This document shows positions 20,975-31,058 of a stretch of 46,718 bases of DNA, one piece after another; within the stretch, counting starts at the first letter, position 1, and each line of letters starts with the position of its first letter. Source of the stretch: Pseudomonadota bacterium. Its GTDB lineage: Bacteria > Pseudomonadota > Alphaproteobacteria > Acetobacterales > Acetobacteraceae. The stretch lies in the NCBI GenBank assembly GCA_019352115.1, contig JABBNW010000007.1, forward strand, positions 1 to 46,718, in the 5' to 3' direction. The translations under genes and the position numbers were made by a program. The notes beneath the pieces are model-generated. The model did no database searches and was not told the DNA's origin. It worked only from the letters and a program-made list of their open reading frames with translations.

Positions 20975-23104
20975 CAGGCGTTCTCCTCGATCAACGGGGC
21001 GGCGGCGAAGGCGATCTGGCCGACCGCCAGGCCGCCGTCGTTCGGGGGCGCCGGCGGCAAGCGCACCCACGGGCACCCCGGCCGCGCGCGCGGCGAGCAG
21101 GGCAGCGAGCGTCGGCCGCCAATCGACCACCAGCGGGCGCTCGCCGCTCACCATCGGGGCCGGCAGCGCCGCGGCCTCGGCCCCCGCGGCGGCCGCTTCC
21201 ACCGCCATCGCCGCCTCGCCCTCGAAACTCGCGCGCTGACACAGATCGAGCAGCGCGGCGACCGCATCGAACAGCCGCCCGGCGCTGCTGGCGAGCGGGG
21301 CGGCCACGCCGCGCGCCAGCATGGTGGCGAGCACGCGGCGTTCGGCCTGGGTGAAGGCCGCGACCGGGGGCAATCCCGTCATCTCCGCCGCCGCCGCCCC
21401 ATGCAGCGCATGCAGCACGCCGAGCGCGGCGCGGCGGGGTTCGCGCGCCGCCGCCTCGCCGCCCGGCAGGCGGAAAGGTAACAGATGCGCGGCGCGGCGC
21501 CAGCGCGGCGGATCGATCGCCAGGAACTCGCCGCCCCAGATCGTGCCGTCGCCGCCATACCCGGTGCCGTCCCAGGCGACCGCGAGCATCGGGCCGTCTA
21601 GCCCGCGATCGACCATGCCGGACAGCGCATGCGCGAGATGATGCGGCACGCGCACGACCGGCAGACCCAGGGTATCGGCATGGCGGGTCGAGGCGTAGTC
21701 GGGGTGGCGGTCGCAAGCCACGCGCGCGGGCTGCAACCGGTGCAGCGCGGGCAGGCTCTCGGCGGCGCGCACGAAAGCGTCCCGCGCCGCCGCCCCGTCC
21801 AGATCGCCGCCATGGGGGCCGAGGAAGATCCGGCCGGCGAAACCGCTGGCGACGGCGTTCTTCTGCTGCCCGCCGAGCGCCAGCAGCGGCGCATCGACCG
21901 CCGGCCAGGCCAGCGGCAACGGGGCGTAGCCGCGCGCCCGGCGCAGCACGGTTACTTCCCCGGCGATCACGCGCACCACCGAATCATCCACCGCGTGGGC
22001 GATCGGCCGATCATGCACCAGGAGCAGGTCCGCCACGCCCGCCAGACCGCGAAGCGCGGCGTGTTCGTCGGCCAGGATCGGCGCGCCGGCGTGATTGCCG
22101 CTGGTGGCGACCACCGGAAACCCCAGCTCCCGCAGCAGCAGATGGTGCAGCGGGGTGGTGGGCAGCATGATGCCGAGACACGGCGCACCGGGCGCGACCG
22201 CTTGCGCCAGCACCTGCGCCGCCTCGGGCCTTGGGGCCAGCAGCACGATCGGGGCGGCCGCGGAGGTCAGCGCCGCGCGCTCCGCCGCCGCGACTTCGGC
22301 AAGCCCGATCGCCACGTCGAGATCCGCCACCATCAGCGCGAAGGGCTTGCGCGGCCGGTGCTTGCGGGTCCGCAGCGCGCGCACCGCGGTGTCGTTGCGC
22401 GCATCGACCAACAGCTGGAACCCGCCCAATCCCTTAACCGCGACGATCCGCCCGGCGCGCAGCGCGGCCACCGCACTCGCCAGCGCCGCCTCCCGCGTCG
22501 CCCGCACGCTGCCGTCCGCGTCCCACAGCGCGAGCTGCGGGCCGCAGGCGGGGCAACAGATCGATTCGGCATGAAAGCGGCGCGATCCGGGATCGGCATA
22601 CTCCGCCGCGCAGGCGGGACACAGCGGAAACCGGTTGAGCGTGGTGCGGGCGCGGTCGTAGGGCAGCGCCGCGATCACGCTGTAGCGCGGGCCGCAAGCG
22701 ACGCAGGTGGTGAACGGGTAGCGATGGCGGCGGTCGGTGAGATCGCGGAGTTCGTCGCGGCAGGCCGCACAGGTGGCCAGATCGGCCATGATGACGGCGG
22801 AACAGGGGCCGTCCGCGGCGCTCGGCGCCACCGTGAAGCCATGCGTGAAGCGCGCCTGGAGCCGGACCACCTGCCGATCGGTCACCACGGCGTTTACCGG
22901 CGCTTCCGCCGCCAGGCGGTCGAGAAAACGGTTCAGCGCCGACGCCGCGCCCTCCGCCTCGATCAGCACGCCGGCGCCGCTGTTGCAGACGGAGCCGGAG
23001 AGCCCGGCCTCCCGTGCCAACCGATAGACGAAGGGACGGAAGCCGACGCCCTGCACCGCGCCGGCGATCGCGATCCGCAGCCGGTGCGGCGCGGCGGCGT
23101 CCAT
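20974..23104 (-). pseudogene. hypF: Carbamoyltransferase HypF, C-terminally damaged
   Basis: HypF makes the carbamoyl precursor of the cyanide ligands. Present are the acylphosphatase domain (GAVQGVGFRPFVYRLAREAG), the two zinc fingers (CAACRDEL, CVACGPRY, CPACAAEY, CCPACGPQ), the YrdC domain (KGLGGFQLLVDARND, LPTTPLHHLLL) and the start of the Kae1-like domain (VPHHLAHALSGMVD, AVAWDGTGYGGDG). After VVDWRPTLAALLAAR the conserved ALSGGVFQN-type region is missing (about 50-70 residues), and a further out-of-frame step, about 4 bases near 21040, puts the true ending (RLPPAPPNDGGLAVGQIAFA) in another frame. The original stop would be at 20974-20976. About 710 codons remain versus about 750 usual. 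The frame runs on into hypC. Either a real lesion or a sequence/assembly error. Confidence 0.85.
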
Positions 23105-23112
23105 TCCCCCGC

Positions 23113-23376
23113 TCAGACCTCCAGGTCCAGGGTTTCCAGCCGCAGGTGCTGCGCGTCCGGATCGGCGAGGTCGGCGGACTCGGTGATCGTCAGGCGCGCC
23201 CCTTCGGCGGCGCTGCCGCGGGATTCGATCTCGAAATGCTCGCGGAAATGCGCCGCCGACAGATGGCTGAGCGCGCCCAGCCACACCCGCACGCCGGACA
23301 CCCGCGCCGCGCCGTTCGCCGCCGCCGCCTGATCGATCCGCCGGATCAGGTCGCGCACCAGACCGGTTTCATGCAT
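23113..23376 (-). CDS. hypA: Short HypA-like nickel chaperone without zinc ribbon
   Basis: 87 residues beginning [18 protein letters not shown]; the N-terminal Met-His is the nickel-binding site of HypA. RVSGVRVWLGALSHLSAAHF and SRGSAAEGARLTITES follow the HypA fold. Standard HypA has about 113 residues with a CxxC-CxxC zinc ribbon; this protein has no cysteine and passes directly to DPDAQHLRLETLDLEV. The ending is clean, so it looks like a genuine short form and not a truncation. It overlaps the protease gene by 8 bases and precedes hypF by 8 bases. No hypB is in the window. Confidence 0.85.
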   Translation of the reverse strand: MHETGLVRDLIRRIDQAAAANGAARVSGVRVWLGALSHLSAAHFREHFEIESRGSAAEGARLTITESADLADPDAQHLRLETLDLEV

Positions 23377-23839
23377 CGCCCTGTCCCTCCGCCAGTTCCG
23401 CCGCGATCCGCCCCGCCGCCGGCACCACCGCCGCCGCCACCGCCGGGGAGAGCGCGGCGCCGGGGTCGAAGCACGCCGCCTCGATGGCGTAGATCGTCAT
23501 CCGCTGCGGCAGAAGCCCGAGCGTGCGCGCCAGTTCCACCGCCTCGGCCAGGCCGAAGGCGTGGGTGGAGCTCAGCGCGAGATCCCGCGGCAGCGGACCG
23601 GCCAGCGGATCGAGCCGGTGGATGCGTCCCGGCAGCGCGAGCGGCGCCGCGGCGTCGACCAGCACCACCCGCCCCAGCCCCGCCCAGCGGTCCAGCAGGG
23701 CCAGGCTGTCACCCCCTGCCTCCTCCACCACCACATCCGGCAGGCCGAGCGTGGCGACCCGGCGCGCGACATGCAGCCCCACCGCGTCGTCGCCGCGATC
23801 GGGATTGCCGAGACCGATCACCAGCGCCGGCGCGCTCAT
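23369..23839 (-). CDS. [NiFe]-hydrogenase maturation protease
   Basis: 156 residues of the HyaD/HycI/HoxW endopeptidase family, which clips the C-terminal peptide of the large subunit after nickel insertion. The start [20 protein letters not shown] holds the first nickel-contacting acidic residue; [15 protein letters not shown] and [19 protein letters not shown] hold the second Asp and the His. The ATG overlaps the stop of the large-subunit gene in an ATGA arrangement, so enzyme and protease are coupled. Confidence 0.92.
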   Translation of the reverse strand: MSAPALVIGLGNPDRGDDAVGLHVARRVATLGLPDVVVEEAGGDSLALLDRWAGLGRVVLVDAAAPLALPGRIHRLDPLAGPLPRDLALSSTHAFGLAEAVELARTLGLLPQRMTIYAIEAACFDPGAALSPAVAAAVVPAAGRIAAELAEGQGDA

Positions 23840-25125
23840 CGCCGCCGCACCTCCAGGCGCAGGAAATGGGTGGAGCAGGAGATGCACGGATCGTAGTTGC
23901 GGATCCCCTGCTCGCAATGATCGCGCAGTTCGTCTTCCGGGAGCTGAAGGTCGCGGGTGGCGATGATCCGCAGGTCGTCCTCGATCGTCGATTGGTTCTG
24001 CGAGGTGGGCGGCACGATCCGCGCCTCCAGGATGCTGCCCTCCGCGTCCAGCCGGTAGCGGTGGAACAGGATGCCGCGCGGCGCCTCGGTGCAGGCCGTG
24101 CCCACGCCGGCGCGCGGCACCACCGGCACGGCAGGGGCAGGCGGCGGCGTATAGGCGGCGATCAGGCGCAGCGCCTCCTCGCAGGCATAGACGACCTCGA
24201 TGGCGCGCACGACGATGCTGCGGAACGGATTGGTGCAGCCGGGCGCCAGGCCGAGTTCCGCCGCCAGCGCCTGCACCGACGGGCCCAGCCGGTCGTGGTT
24301 CAGGTTGAACCGCGCCAGCGGCCCGACCAGGTAGCTGCCGCGCGCGCGCAGCCCCGATTGCAAGGCGGTCGAGTGCGCCACATGACGTTCCGCGAACGCC
24401 GCCTCGTAGTCCGCCACCGCAATGTCGAGGCCGCGGTTCGAGACGATGCGCCCGGCGTTCAGCGGGTATTCGTCCGGGTGGCGCAGGGCGACGAACTCGT
24501 AGTCGCGCGCGAATTCGGGGAACGGGAATCTGGCCACCCAGCGGGCGAGCGCGATCGCCTGCGCGTGCGCCGTTTCCAAGGTCGCGGCCAGAGGCGCCAG
24601 CTCGGCCCGGGTCGGCACCCGGTAGAATCCGCCCACGCGCACGTTCACCGGATGGATCTCGCGCCCGCCCAGCAGGCGCAGCACCTCGTTGCCGGCCTTC
24701 TTGAGCGCCAGCCCGCGCTGCACTGCCTCCCCATGCGCCGCCGCCATGCTGATCGCATCGGGGAAGCCAAGGAAATCCGGCGCGTGCAGCAGCACGATAT
24801 GCAGCGCGTGGCTTTCGATCCATTCGCCGCAATAGAGCAGCCGGCGCAGCGCGCGCAGCGGACCATCGACGGTGACGCCCCAGGCGTCCTCGATCGCGTG
24901 CAGCGCGCTCATCTGGTAGGCGACCGGGCAGATGCCGCAAATGCGCGCGGTGATGTCGGGCGCTTCGGCGCCGGCGCGCCCGCGCAGCAGTGCTTCGAAG
25001 AAACGCGGCGGCTCGAAGATCGACAGCCGCACGCCGGCGACCGCGCCGTCCGCGATGTCGAGCTCCAGCGCGCCCTCGCCCTCGACGCGGGTGAGGGTGT
25101 CAACCCGGATGGTTTTCGTCGCCAT
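23836..25125 (-). CDS. hyhL: Group 3b [NiFe]-hydrogenase large (alpha) subunit
   Basis: 429 residues. The four nickel-binding cysteines lie in RICGICPV (L1, about residues 61-68) and [11 protein letters not shown] (L2, near the C-terminus). The short tail after the His of L2 (FLRLEVRRR) would be removed by the maturation protease. The N-terminal [16 protein letters not shown] and [13 protein letters not shown] motifs, length and operon partners place it with NADP-linked group 3b (sulfhydrogenase-like) enzymes, which are cytoplasmic, reversible and comparatively oxygen-tolerant. It overlaps the small-subunit gene by 26 bases. All catalytic residues are present. Confidence 0.95.
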   Translation of the reverse strand: MATKTIRVDTLTRVEGEGALELDIADGAVAGVRLSIFEPPRFFEALLRGRAGAEAPDITARICGICPVAYQMSALHAIEDAWGVTVDGPLRALRRLLYCGEWIESHALHIVLLHAPDFLGFPDAISMAAAHGEAVQRGLALKKAGNEVLRLLGGREIHPVNVRVGGFYRVPTRAELAPLAATLETAHAQAIALARWVARFPFPEFARDYEFVALRHPDEYPLNAGRIVSNRGLDIAVADYEAAFAERHVAHSTALQSGLRARGSYLVGPLARFNLNHDRLGPSVQALAAELGLAPGCTNPFRSIVVRAIEVVYACEEALRLIAAYTPPPAPAVPVVPRAGVGTACTEAPRGILFHRYRLDAEGSILEARIVPPTSQNQSTIEDDLRIIATRDLQLPEDELRDHCEQGIRNYDPCISCSTHFLRLEVRRR

Positions 25126-25894
25126 GGGCGTCGCTCTCCTTCCGGAACGGTTCGGCGGCCGCGTTGAAGGTGCGGAAGGCCCGATGGATGCTGCGCCTGT
25201 CGGCCCCGAGCGCGGTCCAGGCGGCGGCCAGGGCGGCGGTGTTGGCCGCCTCGGCCGGGCCGAAGCAGCCGTAGCAGCCGCGCCCGTACGCCGGGCAGAT
25301 CGCCCCGCAGCCGGCCTGCGTCACCGGACCCAGGCAAGGCGTGCCGTGCGCCACCATCACGCAGGGCGTGCCGCGCCGCTTGCAGGCGACGCAGACGCTC
25401 TCGTTCGGAATGTCCGGCTTGCGCCCGGCCAGCAGGGCGGAGATCACCTCCAGGAGCTGCGTCTTGTTGATCGGGCAGCCGTGCAACTCGAAATCGACCT
25501 TCACATGCGCCGAAATCGGAGTCGAAGTCGCAAGCGTGCTGATATACGCGGGGGTCGCATAGACCGCGGCGATATAATCGTTCACGTCGGCGAAATTGCG
25601 GAGCGCCTGGATGCCGCCGGCGGTGGCGCAGGCGCCGATGGTGATGAGGCGCTTCGAGGCCGCGCGCACCGCGCGGATGCGTTCCGCGTCGTGCGCCGTG
25701 GTGATCGAGCCTTCGACCAGCGACAGGTCGTACGGACCCGGGCGCAGTGTGCTGGACGCCTCGGCGAACGAGGCGATATCCAGCGCGCCGGCCACCGCCA
25801 GCAGTTCGTCCTCGCAATCGAGCAGCGACAACTGGCAGCCGTCGCAGGAGGCGAATTTCCACACCGCCAGGGTGGGACGGGGGCGCGCGTCCAT
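25100..25894 (-). CDS. hyhS: Group 3b [NiFe]-hydrogenase small (delta) subunit
   Basis: 264 residues. The proximal cluster ligand motif is [20 protein letters not shown]; later [58 protein letters not shown] and YGCFGP supply the ligands of the proximal and further [4Fe-4S] clusters. There is no twin-arginine signal, so the enzyme is cytoplasmic, as expected of group 3. The ATG at 25894 follows the FAD-subunit gene by 4 bases. The reading frame is open further upstream but the extra residues belong to the neighbouring gene's shadow. Confidence 0.94.
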   Translation of the reverse strand: MDARPRPTLAVWKFASCDGCQLSLLDCEDELLAVAGALDIASFAEASSTLRPGPYDLSLVEGSITTAHDAERIRAVRAASKRLITIGACATAGGIQALRNFADVNDYIAAVYATPAYISTLATSTPISAHVKVDFELHGCPINKTQLLEVISALLAGRKPDIPNESVCVACKRRGTPCVMVAHGTPCLGPVTQAGCGAICPAYGRGCYGCFGPAEAANTAALAAAWTALGADRRSIHRAFRTFNAAAEPFRKESDAHGDENHPG

Positions 25895-25898
25895 GGCT

Positions 25899-26747
25899 TC
25901 AGATCTCCCGCACGGCCAGGCGCGCGGCGATGCGATCGTAGGGCAGCACCGGGCCGTCCTTGCAGACGAAATCGGCGCCGAACTGGCAGTGCCCGCATAG
26001 GCCGATGGCACATTTCATGTTGCGTTCCATCGAGAGAAAGATGTGGTCGGCCGCCACCCCAGCGCCGCGCAGGGCGGTGGCGGTGAAGCGCAGCATCACC
26101 TCCGGCCCGCACAGCAGCGCCATCGTGTTGGACGGGTCGAAGTCCATTTTCTTGATCAGCGCCGGCACCACGCCGACATGGCCGTGCCAGGACGGATCGG
26201 AGTGATCGACCGTGACCGCCACCGTCACGTCCGCGCGCGCGCCCCAGGCGGCGAGTTCGTCGCGGAACAGCAGCTCCGCCGGGCCGCGCCCGCCATACAG
26301 CACCGCGATGCGGCCGAACCGCTCGCTTCCGGCCAACACCTGGTAGATCGCCGGGCGCAACGGCGCCAGCCCGAGACCGCCGGCGACGATCAGCAGATCG
26401 TGACCTTCCGCCGCATCCACCGGCCAGGCGCTGCCGAACGGCCCGCGCAGCCCGAGCACGCTGCCCGGCGCGGCGGCCACGATCGCCGTGCTGACCGCAC
26501 CCACCGCGCGCACCGTATGCACGAAGCGGGTCGGATCGGCCGGATCGCCGCTGACGCTGACCGGCACCTCGCCGATGCCGAACGCATAGAGCATGTTAAA
26601 CTGGCCCGGCGCGAAGCGGGGCGCGTCGCCTTCCAGCGGCACCAGGTCGAGGGTTGCCACGTCCGCCGTCTCCCGCCGCACCGCGCGCACCCGCCACGGC
26701 GCCGGCAGCATCGGATCGGCCGGCGACGGCGCGATCGCGGCGCTCAT
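25899..26747 (-). CDS. hyhG: Hydrogenase FAD/NAD(P)-binding (gamma) subunit
   Basis: 282 residues of the ferredoxin-NADP reductase/dihydroorotate-dehydrogenase-K type. FAD region: [20 protein letters not shown] with the following serine; NAD(P) region: [20 protein letters not shown] and [18 protein letters not shown]-terminal [2Fe-2S] cysteines: [19 protein letters not shown]. It passes electrons between the hydrogenase Fe-S chain and NAD(P). The ATG overlaps the stop of the upstream CNB-fold gene (26744-26747). Confidence 0.93.
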   Translation of the reverse strand: MSAAIAPSPADPMLPAPWRVRAVRRETADVATLDLVPLEGDAPRFAPGQFNMLYAFGIGEVPVSVSGDPADPTRFVHTVRAVGAVSTAIVAAAPGSVLGLRGPFGSAWPVDAAEGHDLLIVAGGLGLAPLRPAIYQVLAGSERFGRIAVLYGGRGPAELLFRDELAAWGARADVTVAVTVDHSDPSWHGHVGVVPALIKKMDFDPSNTMALLCGPEVMLRFTATALRGAGVAADHIFLSMERNMKCAIGLCGHCQFGADFVCKDGPVLPYDRIAARLAVREI

Positions 26748-27194
26748 GCCGATGTGTGTCCGTAGACGTCGAGCATCTGTTGCCGCGCCGCCTGCATCCG
26801 CCGCACCATCACCGGCAGCAGCCGCCGCATCATCTCGTAGCCGAGGTGGTGGTCGGCGTCGCATTTCTCGCGCAGGCACGTCGCGTCGAGGCCGAAGGCG
26901 CGGGTGTTGGTGGTCGCCTTGGCGTCGAACCCCCAGCGGTACGGCGGCACCAGCCATGACGCGCCGACCAGCTCGCCCGCGCCCAGGGCGGCGATGATGA
27001 TCGGCGGGCGCGCCGGGGCGTGCAGTTCCAGCGCGACCCTTCCCTCGCGGATCAGGTAGAACTCGTCGGCCGGCCCGCCCTCACGGAACAGATATTGCCC
27101 GGGCGCGAAGCGCAGGTTGCGGGTGCAGCCGACCAGCAGCCGGCCGAATGCGGGATCGATCCCGGCCAGGAATGGATGCGCCAGCAGCAGGCGT

Positions 27195-27208
<14 letters not shown>
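26744..27208 (-). CDS. Stand-alone cyclic-nucleotide-binding-fold protein
   Basis: 154 residues containing one CRP/FNR-type beta-barrel: [34 protein letters not shown] and [19 protein letters not shown] match the CNB domain, followed by a long helix ([20 protein letters not shown]). There is no DNA-binding helix-turn-helix, so it is not a transcription factor by itself. The cAMP-binding Arg position cannot be confirmed. It lies between the Fe-S beta and FAD gamma subunit genes, overlapping both by 14 and 4 bases. It may sense a ligand for, or be a structural part of, the hydrogenase; this is inference. Confidence 0.87.
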
Positions 27209-28367
<1,159 letters not shown>

Positions 28368-28378
28368 GGCGATGGGTT

Positions 28379-28879
28379 CTACTCCTGCCAGCGGATCAGC
28401 GGCGGTTCCGTCGGCACCCTTGCCTCGGCAGGATAGGGCACGACCCGGACCGTGAAATCCGTGCGCGGGCGCGCCGCGACGACCCGGTCGGTGTAGGTGA
28501 ACCCGTTCACCGCGCCTGCCACCTGCGCGCCGCGGGTGAGCGCCAGCGCCAGGGCCGCCGCGGTGCCCGCGGGGTCCGCATACAGCTCCACCCGCACGTC
28601 CTCGGCGGCGATCTCGCCGAGATAGACCGGCAAATGGTGACGCGGTAGGCGGCAAGCCGCTCGGGGCGGTCCGGGCGTTGCCTCACCGCCTGGTCGACCG
28701 CATCGCCGCCCCGGGGTTTGGGGGGCCAGCGCCGCGGCCAGCAGCAAGTCGTCGGCGTCGGCAGCGCCGATCACCACCGGCTCGCTCAGGGTCAGCCGGT
28801 TCGGCGTCAAGGTGTCTCGGGCCGCGAGCACGCGGGTGAGTTCGCGCGGCGGGATCGATAACGAATAGGGCGGCATCAT
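28379..28879 (-). CDS. Unrecognised protein with phosphorylase-like C-terminal segment
   Basis: 166 residues, first in the hydrogenase operon and 11 bases before the beta-subunit gene. The last ~85 residues (VYLGEIAAEDVRVELYADP, GAVNGFTYTDRV, VPTEPPLIRWQE) resemble the C-terminal beta-domain seen at the end of some glycosyltransferase/alpha-glucan phosphorylase proteins. The first ~60 (SIPPRELTRVLAARDTLTPN, LSEPVVIGAADADDLLLAAA) belong to no family I recognise, and an Arg/Gly/Pro-rich join around 58-75 looks out of frame. It may be a chimeric relic left by deletion of a larger gene. Functional assignment is not supported. Confidence 0.5.
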   Translation of the reverse strand: MMPPYSLSIPPRELTRVLAARDTLTPNRLTLSEPVVIGAADADDLLLAAALAPQTPGRRCGRPGGEATPGPPRAACRLPRHHLPVYLGEIAAEDVRVELYADPAGTAAALALALTRGAQVAGAVNGFTYTDRVVAARPRTDFTVRVVPYPAEARVPTEPPLIRWQE

Positions 28880-28948
28880 CGCATCCTGGTGGGACTGCCC
28901 GCAAACCGGAGATCTAAGTCAGCGTGACCCGGCGTGAAGGAAGCGGCG

Positions 28949-28962
28949 ATGATCTGGATCAA
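28949..28962 (-). promoter_or_regulatory. FNR/FixK-like operator of the hydrogenase operon
   Basis: ATGATCTGGATCAA matches TTGAT-N4-ATCAA with one mismatch at the first base. It lies 70 bases upstream of the first operon gene. The centre CTGG is the same as in the ppsA operon box at 18506, suggesting the same regulator. Confidence 0.7.
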
Positions 28963-29254
28963 GTTTCCGTCGCCATAGACGGATCGGTGTGCGGCAGGGG
29001 CCGAGGAGCGGAAATCCCAGGGCGGCCGCAGCGCTGCCGCGATCAGATCAAGGCCGGCAACCGGCGCGCGATCCGGCCAAGCCGAACGTTGCCGTGACGG
29101 AGGCGTCCAGGTCGGACTGTTCAGAGTGCCAGAGCGCAGACATAGTGCTCATCATCACCCACTCCGGCACGCCCGGGAAGATTCGAACTCCCAACCCCCC
29201 AGATCCGTGTCTGAATTGATTGGTGTGTCGTGTAGTGCTCAGGAGGCCGTGCTT
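28963..29254. other. Gene-free stretch with a tRNA T-arm-like remnant
   Basis: No protein gene is visible. On the minus strand, 29176-29192 reads GGGAGTTCGAATCTTCC, a perfect tRNA T-arm (five paired bases around TTCGAAT), followed at 29168-29175 by CGGGCGTG, which could be the 3' acceptor strand. The matching 5' half of a tRNA is not present upstream, so this is at most a 3' tRNA fragment, as left by integrative elements. Copy 1 of the interspersed repeat lies beside it at 29133-29156. Confidence 0.45.
29133..29156. repeat. Interspersed repeat, copy 1
   Basis: AGCGCAGACATAGTGCTCAT and the following CATC are shared with 29553-29576 and, with three substitutions, 31721-31744. Read on the minus strand, all three can be translated as (D)DEHY(V/I)(C/Y)A. 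Copies 1 and 2 lie in the same orientation on either side of the serine recombinase remnant. Confidence 0.75.
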
Positions 29255-29473
29255 TCACTGTCTGCGGGCGCTGTTTGGGCTGAAGGACCCGCTTGGGCGC
29301 TGGTTCATGATCTGAGCGGCCTGAAAGCGCGTTCGGGATAAGTTGAAGCCTGTCCCCGCAACCATCTTGATTTGCTCGCACAAGGCGCCGGTATCGCCGG
29401 CGCCCTTGTCGCATCTGGCTCCCTCCGCCAACGCCAAAATCGATGCCAGCTCGCCGTGGATCTCCACGCGCAT
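29255..29473 (-). pseudogene. Serine site-specific recombinase, C-terminal fragment
   Basis: The minus-strand frame starts MRVEIHGELASILALAEGAR and continues GALCEQIKMVAGTGFNL. This is the well-conserved C-terminus of large serine recombinases (typical form: EIRGDLAAIL, LVEQIKMVAGAR). After about 45 residues (near 29339) the similarity ends and the frame runs on without homology to 29255. The catalytic, zinc-ribbon and coiled-coil parts are absent. With the internal recombinase fragment at 7886-8205 it could represent two remains of the same kind of enzyme. Confidence 0.75.
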
Positions 29474-29550
29474 CTGGCCATCCCCTATTCATAGTGGTCT
29501 CACCGCTTTGGTAGACGCGATCCGATGCCGCCAGGGCCCGTCATAGTACC

Positions 29551-29594
29551 ACAGCGCAGACATAGTGCTCGTCTTCATCGGTCATGGCCCGCCA
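29551..29594. repeat. Interspersed repeat, copy 2
   Basis: Shares the AGCGCAGACATAGTGCTC core with copy 1 and a longer ~44-base similarity with copy 3 (31719-31762), extending through GGCCCGCC. It lies just outside the left end of the ISAzo13 element. Confidence 0.75.
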
Positions 29595-29613
29595 TCCCGC
29601 CGATTCCACGCTA

Positions 29614-30942
29614 AGGGTCTGTTCATAAATAACAGAATCGCGGTAGGTTTTTTCTCCCTGAGGGAATTCCGGCGCGGGGCGTGTGTGTCCTAGACTCGTC
29701 GGGTGGTCGATGAATCTGGCATCCACCTACGCTTCGCGGCGCTCGATCCGGTTCTGGACGAGCGCGGTCGGCGGCGTTTTGCGGCGGCCGAGGCGCGCAC
29801 GGCGGGCCGTGGCGGCATCGCGGCGGTTGCGCGCATCACCGGGTTGGCGCGCAGCATGATCGGCCGTGGCTTGGCCGAACTCCGTGGCACAATGAGCGAT
29901 GCCGTTGCACCCGGGCGGACGCGCCGGCCGGGCGGCGGACGCAAGAAGCTGACCGATACCGACGCCACGCTGCTGGCTGATTTGCAGGGGCTGGTCGAAC
30001 CGGCGACCCGCGGCGACCCGCAGGCGCCGCTGCTTTGGACCAGCCGCGGCCTGCGCAACCTGACCACCGCCTTGCAGGCGATGGGCCATCGCGTCTGCCA
30101 CAACGTGGTGGCGAATCTGCTGCGTCAGCTCGAGTACAGCCTACAATCCAACCGCAAGACCCGCGAGGGCACCAACAACCCGGACCGGGATGCGCAGTTC
30201 GACCACATCAGCACGGAGGTGAAGGCAGCTCTGGCGGCGGGCCAGCCGGCGATCTCGGTCGATACTAAGAAGAAGGAACTGGTCGGTGACTTCAAGAACG
30301 CCGGTCGTGAACTGCGTCCGAAAGGGCAACCAGAGCCGGTGCGCGTGCACGATTTCAAGATCCCCGAACTCGGCCGCGCGGTGCCGTATGGGGTCTATGA
30401 CATCGCCGGCAACACCGGTTGGGTGAGCGTGGGCATCGATCACGACACCGCCAGCTTCGCGGTCAACGCCATCCGCCGTTGGTGGCAGACCATGGGTCGC
30501 GCCCGCTATCCCGAGGCCCGCAGCCTGTTGATCACCGCCGACTGCGGCGGCAGCAACGGTGCGCGCGTACGGTTGCGGAAGCGGGAATTGCAAGTCCTGG
30601 CCGATGAACTCGGCTTCCCGATCACGGTCTGCCATCTACCGCCCGGCACCAGCAAGTGGAACAAGATCGAGCATCGGCTGTTCTCGTTCATCACCCAGAA
30701 CTGGCGCGGCAAGCCGCTGGTGAGCTACCAGACGATCGTGCAACTCATCGCCGCGACCACAACGCGCACCGGACTGAACGTCAAATGCGAGGTGGATGCC
30801 GCCAGCTACCCGGCCGGTATCAAGGTCAGCGATGACGATATGGCCACGCTCAATCTTACCCCGCATGAATTCCACGGAGAGTGGAACTACACCATCGCAC
30901 CGAAACTAACCGAATAGCCGCAGTTATTTGTCAACAGGCCCT
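29614..30942 (+). mobile_element. ISAzo13-family insertion sequence (~1.33 kb)
   Basis: Terminal inverted repeats are readable: GGGTCTGTTCATAAATAAC at 29615 and the complement GGGCCTGTTGACAAATAAC ending at 30941, plus an A/T pair outside. TAA flanks both sides (29612-29614 and 30942-30944), so either a TAA target duplication exists or the repeat is one base longer; the sequence cannot decide. One intact transposase gene fills the element. Confidence 0.88.
29703..30917 (+). CDS. ISAzo13-family transposase
   Basis: 404 residues starting with GTG at 29703. The N-terminal part has a helix-turn-helix (GIAAVARITGLARSMIGRGL) and a basic linker (RPGGGRKKLTD). The DDE catalytic part contains AISVDTKKKELVGDFKNAG, LLITADCGGSNGARVRL and HLPPGTSKWNKIEHRLFSFI, the diagnostic motifs of the ISAzo13 (Rhodopirellula-type) transposases. 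The C-terminus is complete (NYTIAPKLTE). No interruption is seen and both terminal repeats are present. Confidence 0.93.
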   Translation: MVDESGIHLRFAALDPVLDERGRRRFAAAEARTAGRGGIAAVARITGLARSMIGRGLAELRGTMSDAVAPGRTRRPGGGRKKLTDTDATLLADLQGLVEPATRGDPQAPLLWTSRGLRNLTTALQAMGHRVCHNVVANLLRQLEYSLQSNRKTREGTNNPDRDAQFDHISTEVKAALAAGQPAISVDTKKKELVGDFKNAGRELRPKGQPEPVRVHDFKIPELGRAVPYGVYDIAGNTGWVSVGIDHDTASFAVNAIRRWWQTMGRARYPEARSLLITADCGGSNGARVRLRKRELQVLADELGFPITVCHLPPGTSKWNKIEHRLFSFITQNWRGKPLVSYQTIVQLIAATTTRTGLNVKCEVDAASYPAGIKVSDDDMATLNLTPHEFHGEWNYTIAPKLTE

Positions 30943-31015
30943 AAAATAACCCAGGGCTAAGCTACGGTAGCCGCAGCTACGAATGGTCTCTCGTGGTCAG
31001 TTGCAATGAGGGGTG

Positions 31016-31040
31016 GTTTAGCCCGTCGATCAGGCTAAAC
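31016..31040. terminator. Hairpin after the toxin-antitoxin pair
   Basis: GTTTAGCC and GGCTAAAC form a perfect 8-base stem with a 9-base loop, 18 bases beyond the antitoxin stop on the minus strand. There is no run of T after it, so it is a weak candidate for an intrinsic terminator; it could equally be a recombination or mRNA-stability structure. Confidence 0.4.
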
Positions 31041-31058
31041 GGGAGCCGGCGAAGATTG

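Noticed and set aside
20738-23104. HypF-HypC as a genuine two-domain fusion protein
   Set aside because: The original hypF stop and the TGATG junction are still readable in the neighbouring frame, and the conserved HypF ending is out of frame. A lesion or sequence error explains it better than an evolved fusion.
29166-29260. Complete tRNA gene on the minus strand
   Set aside because: The T-arm is perfect but the matching 5' acceptor strand, D-arm and anticodon arm cannot be found upstream.
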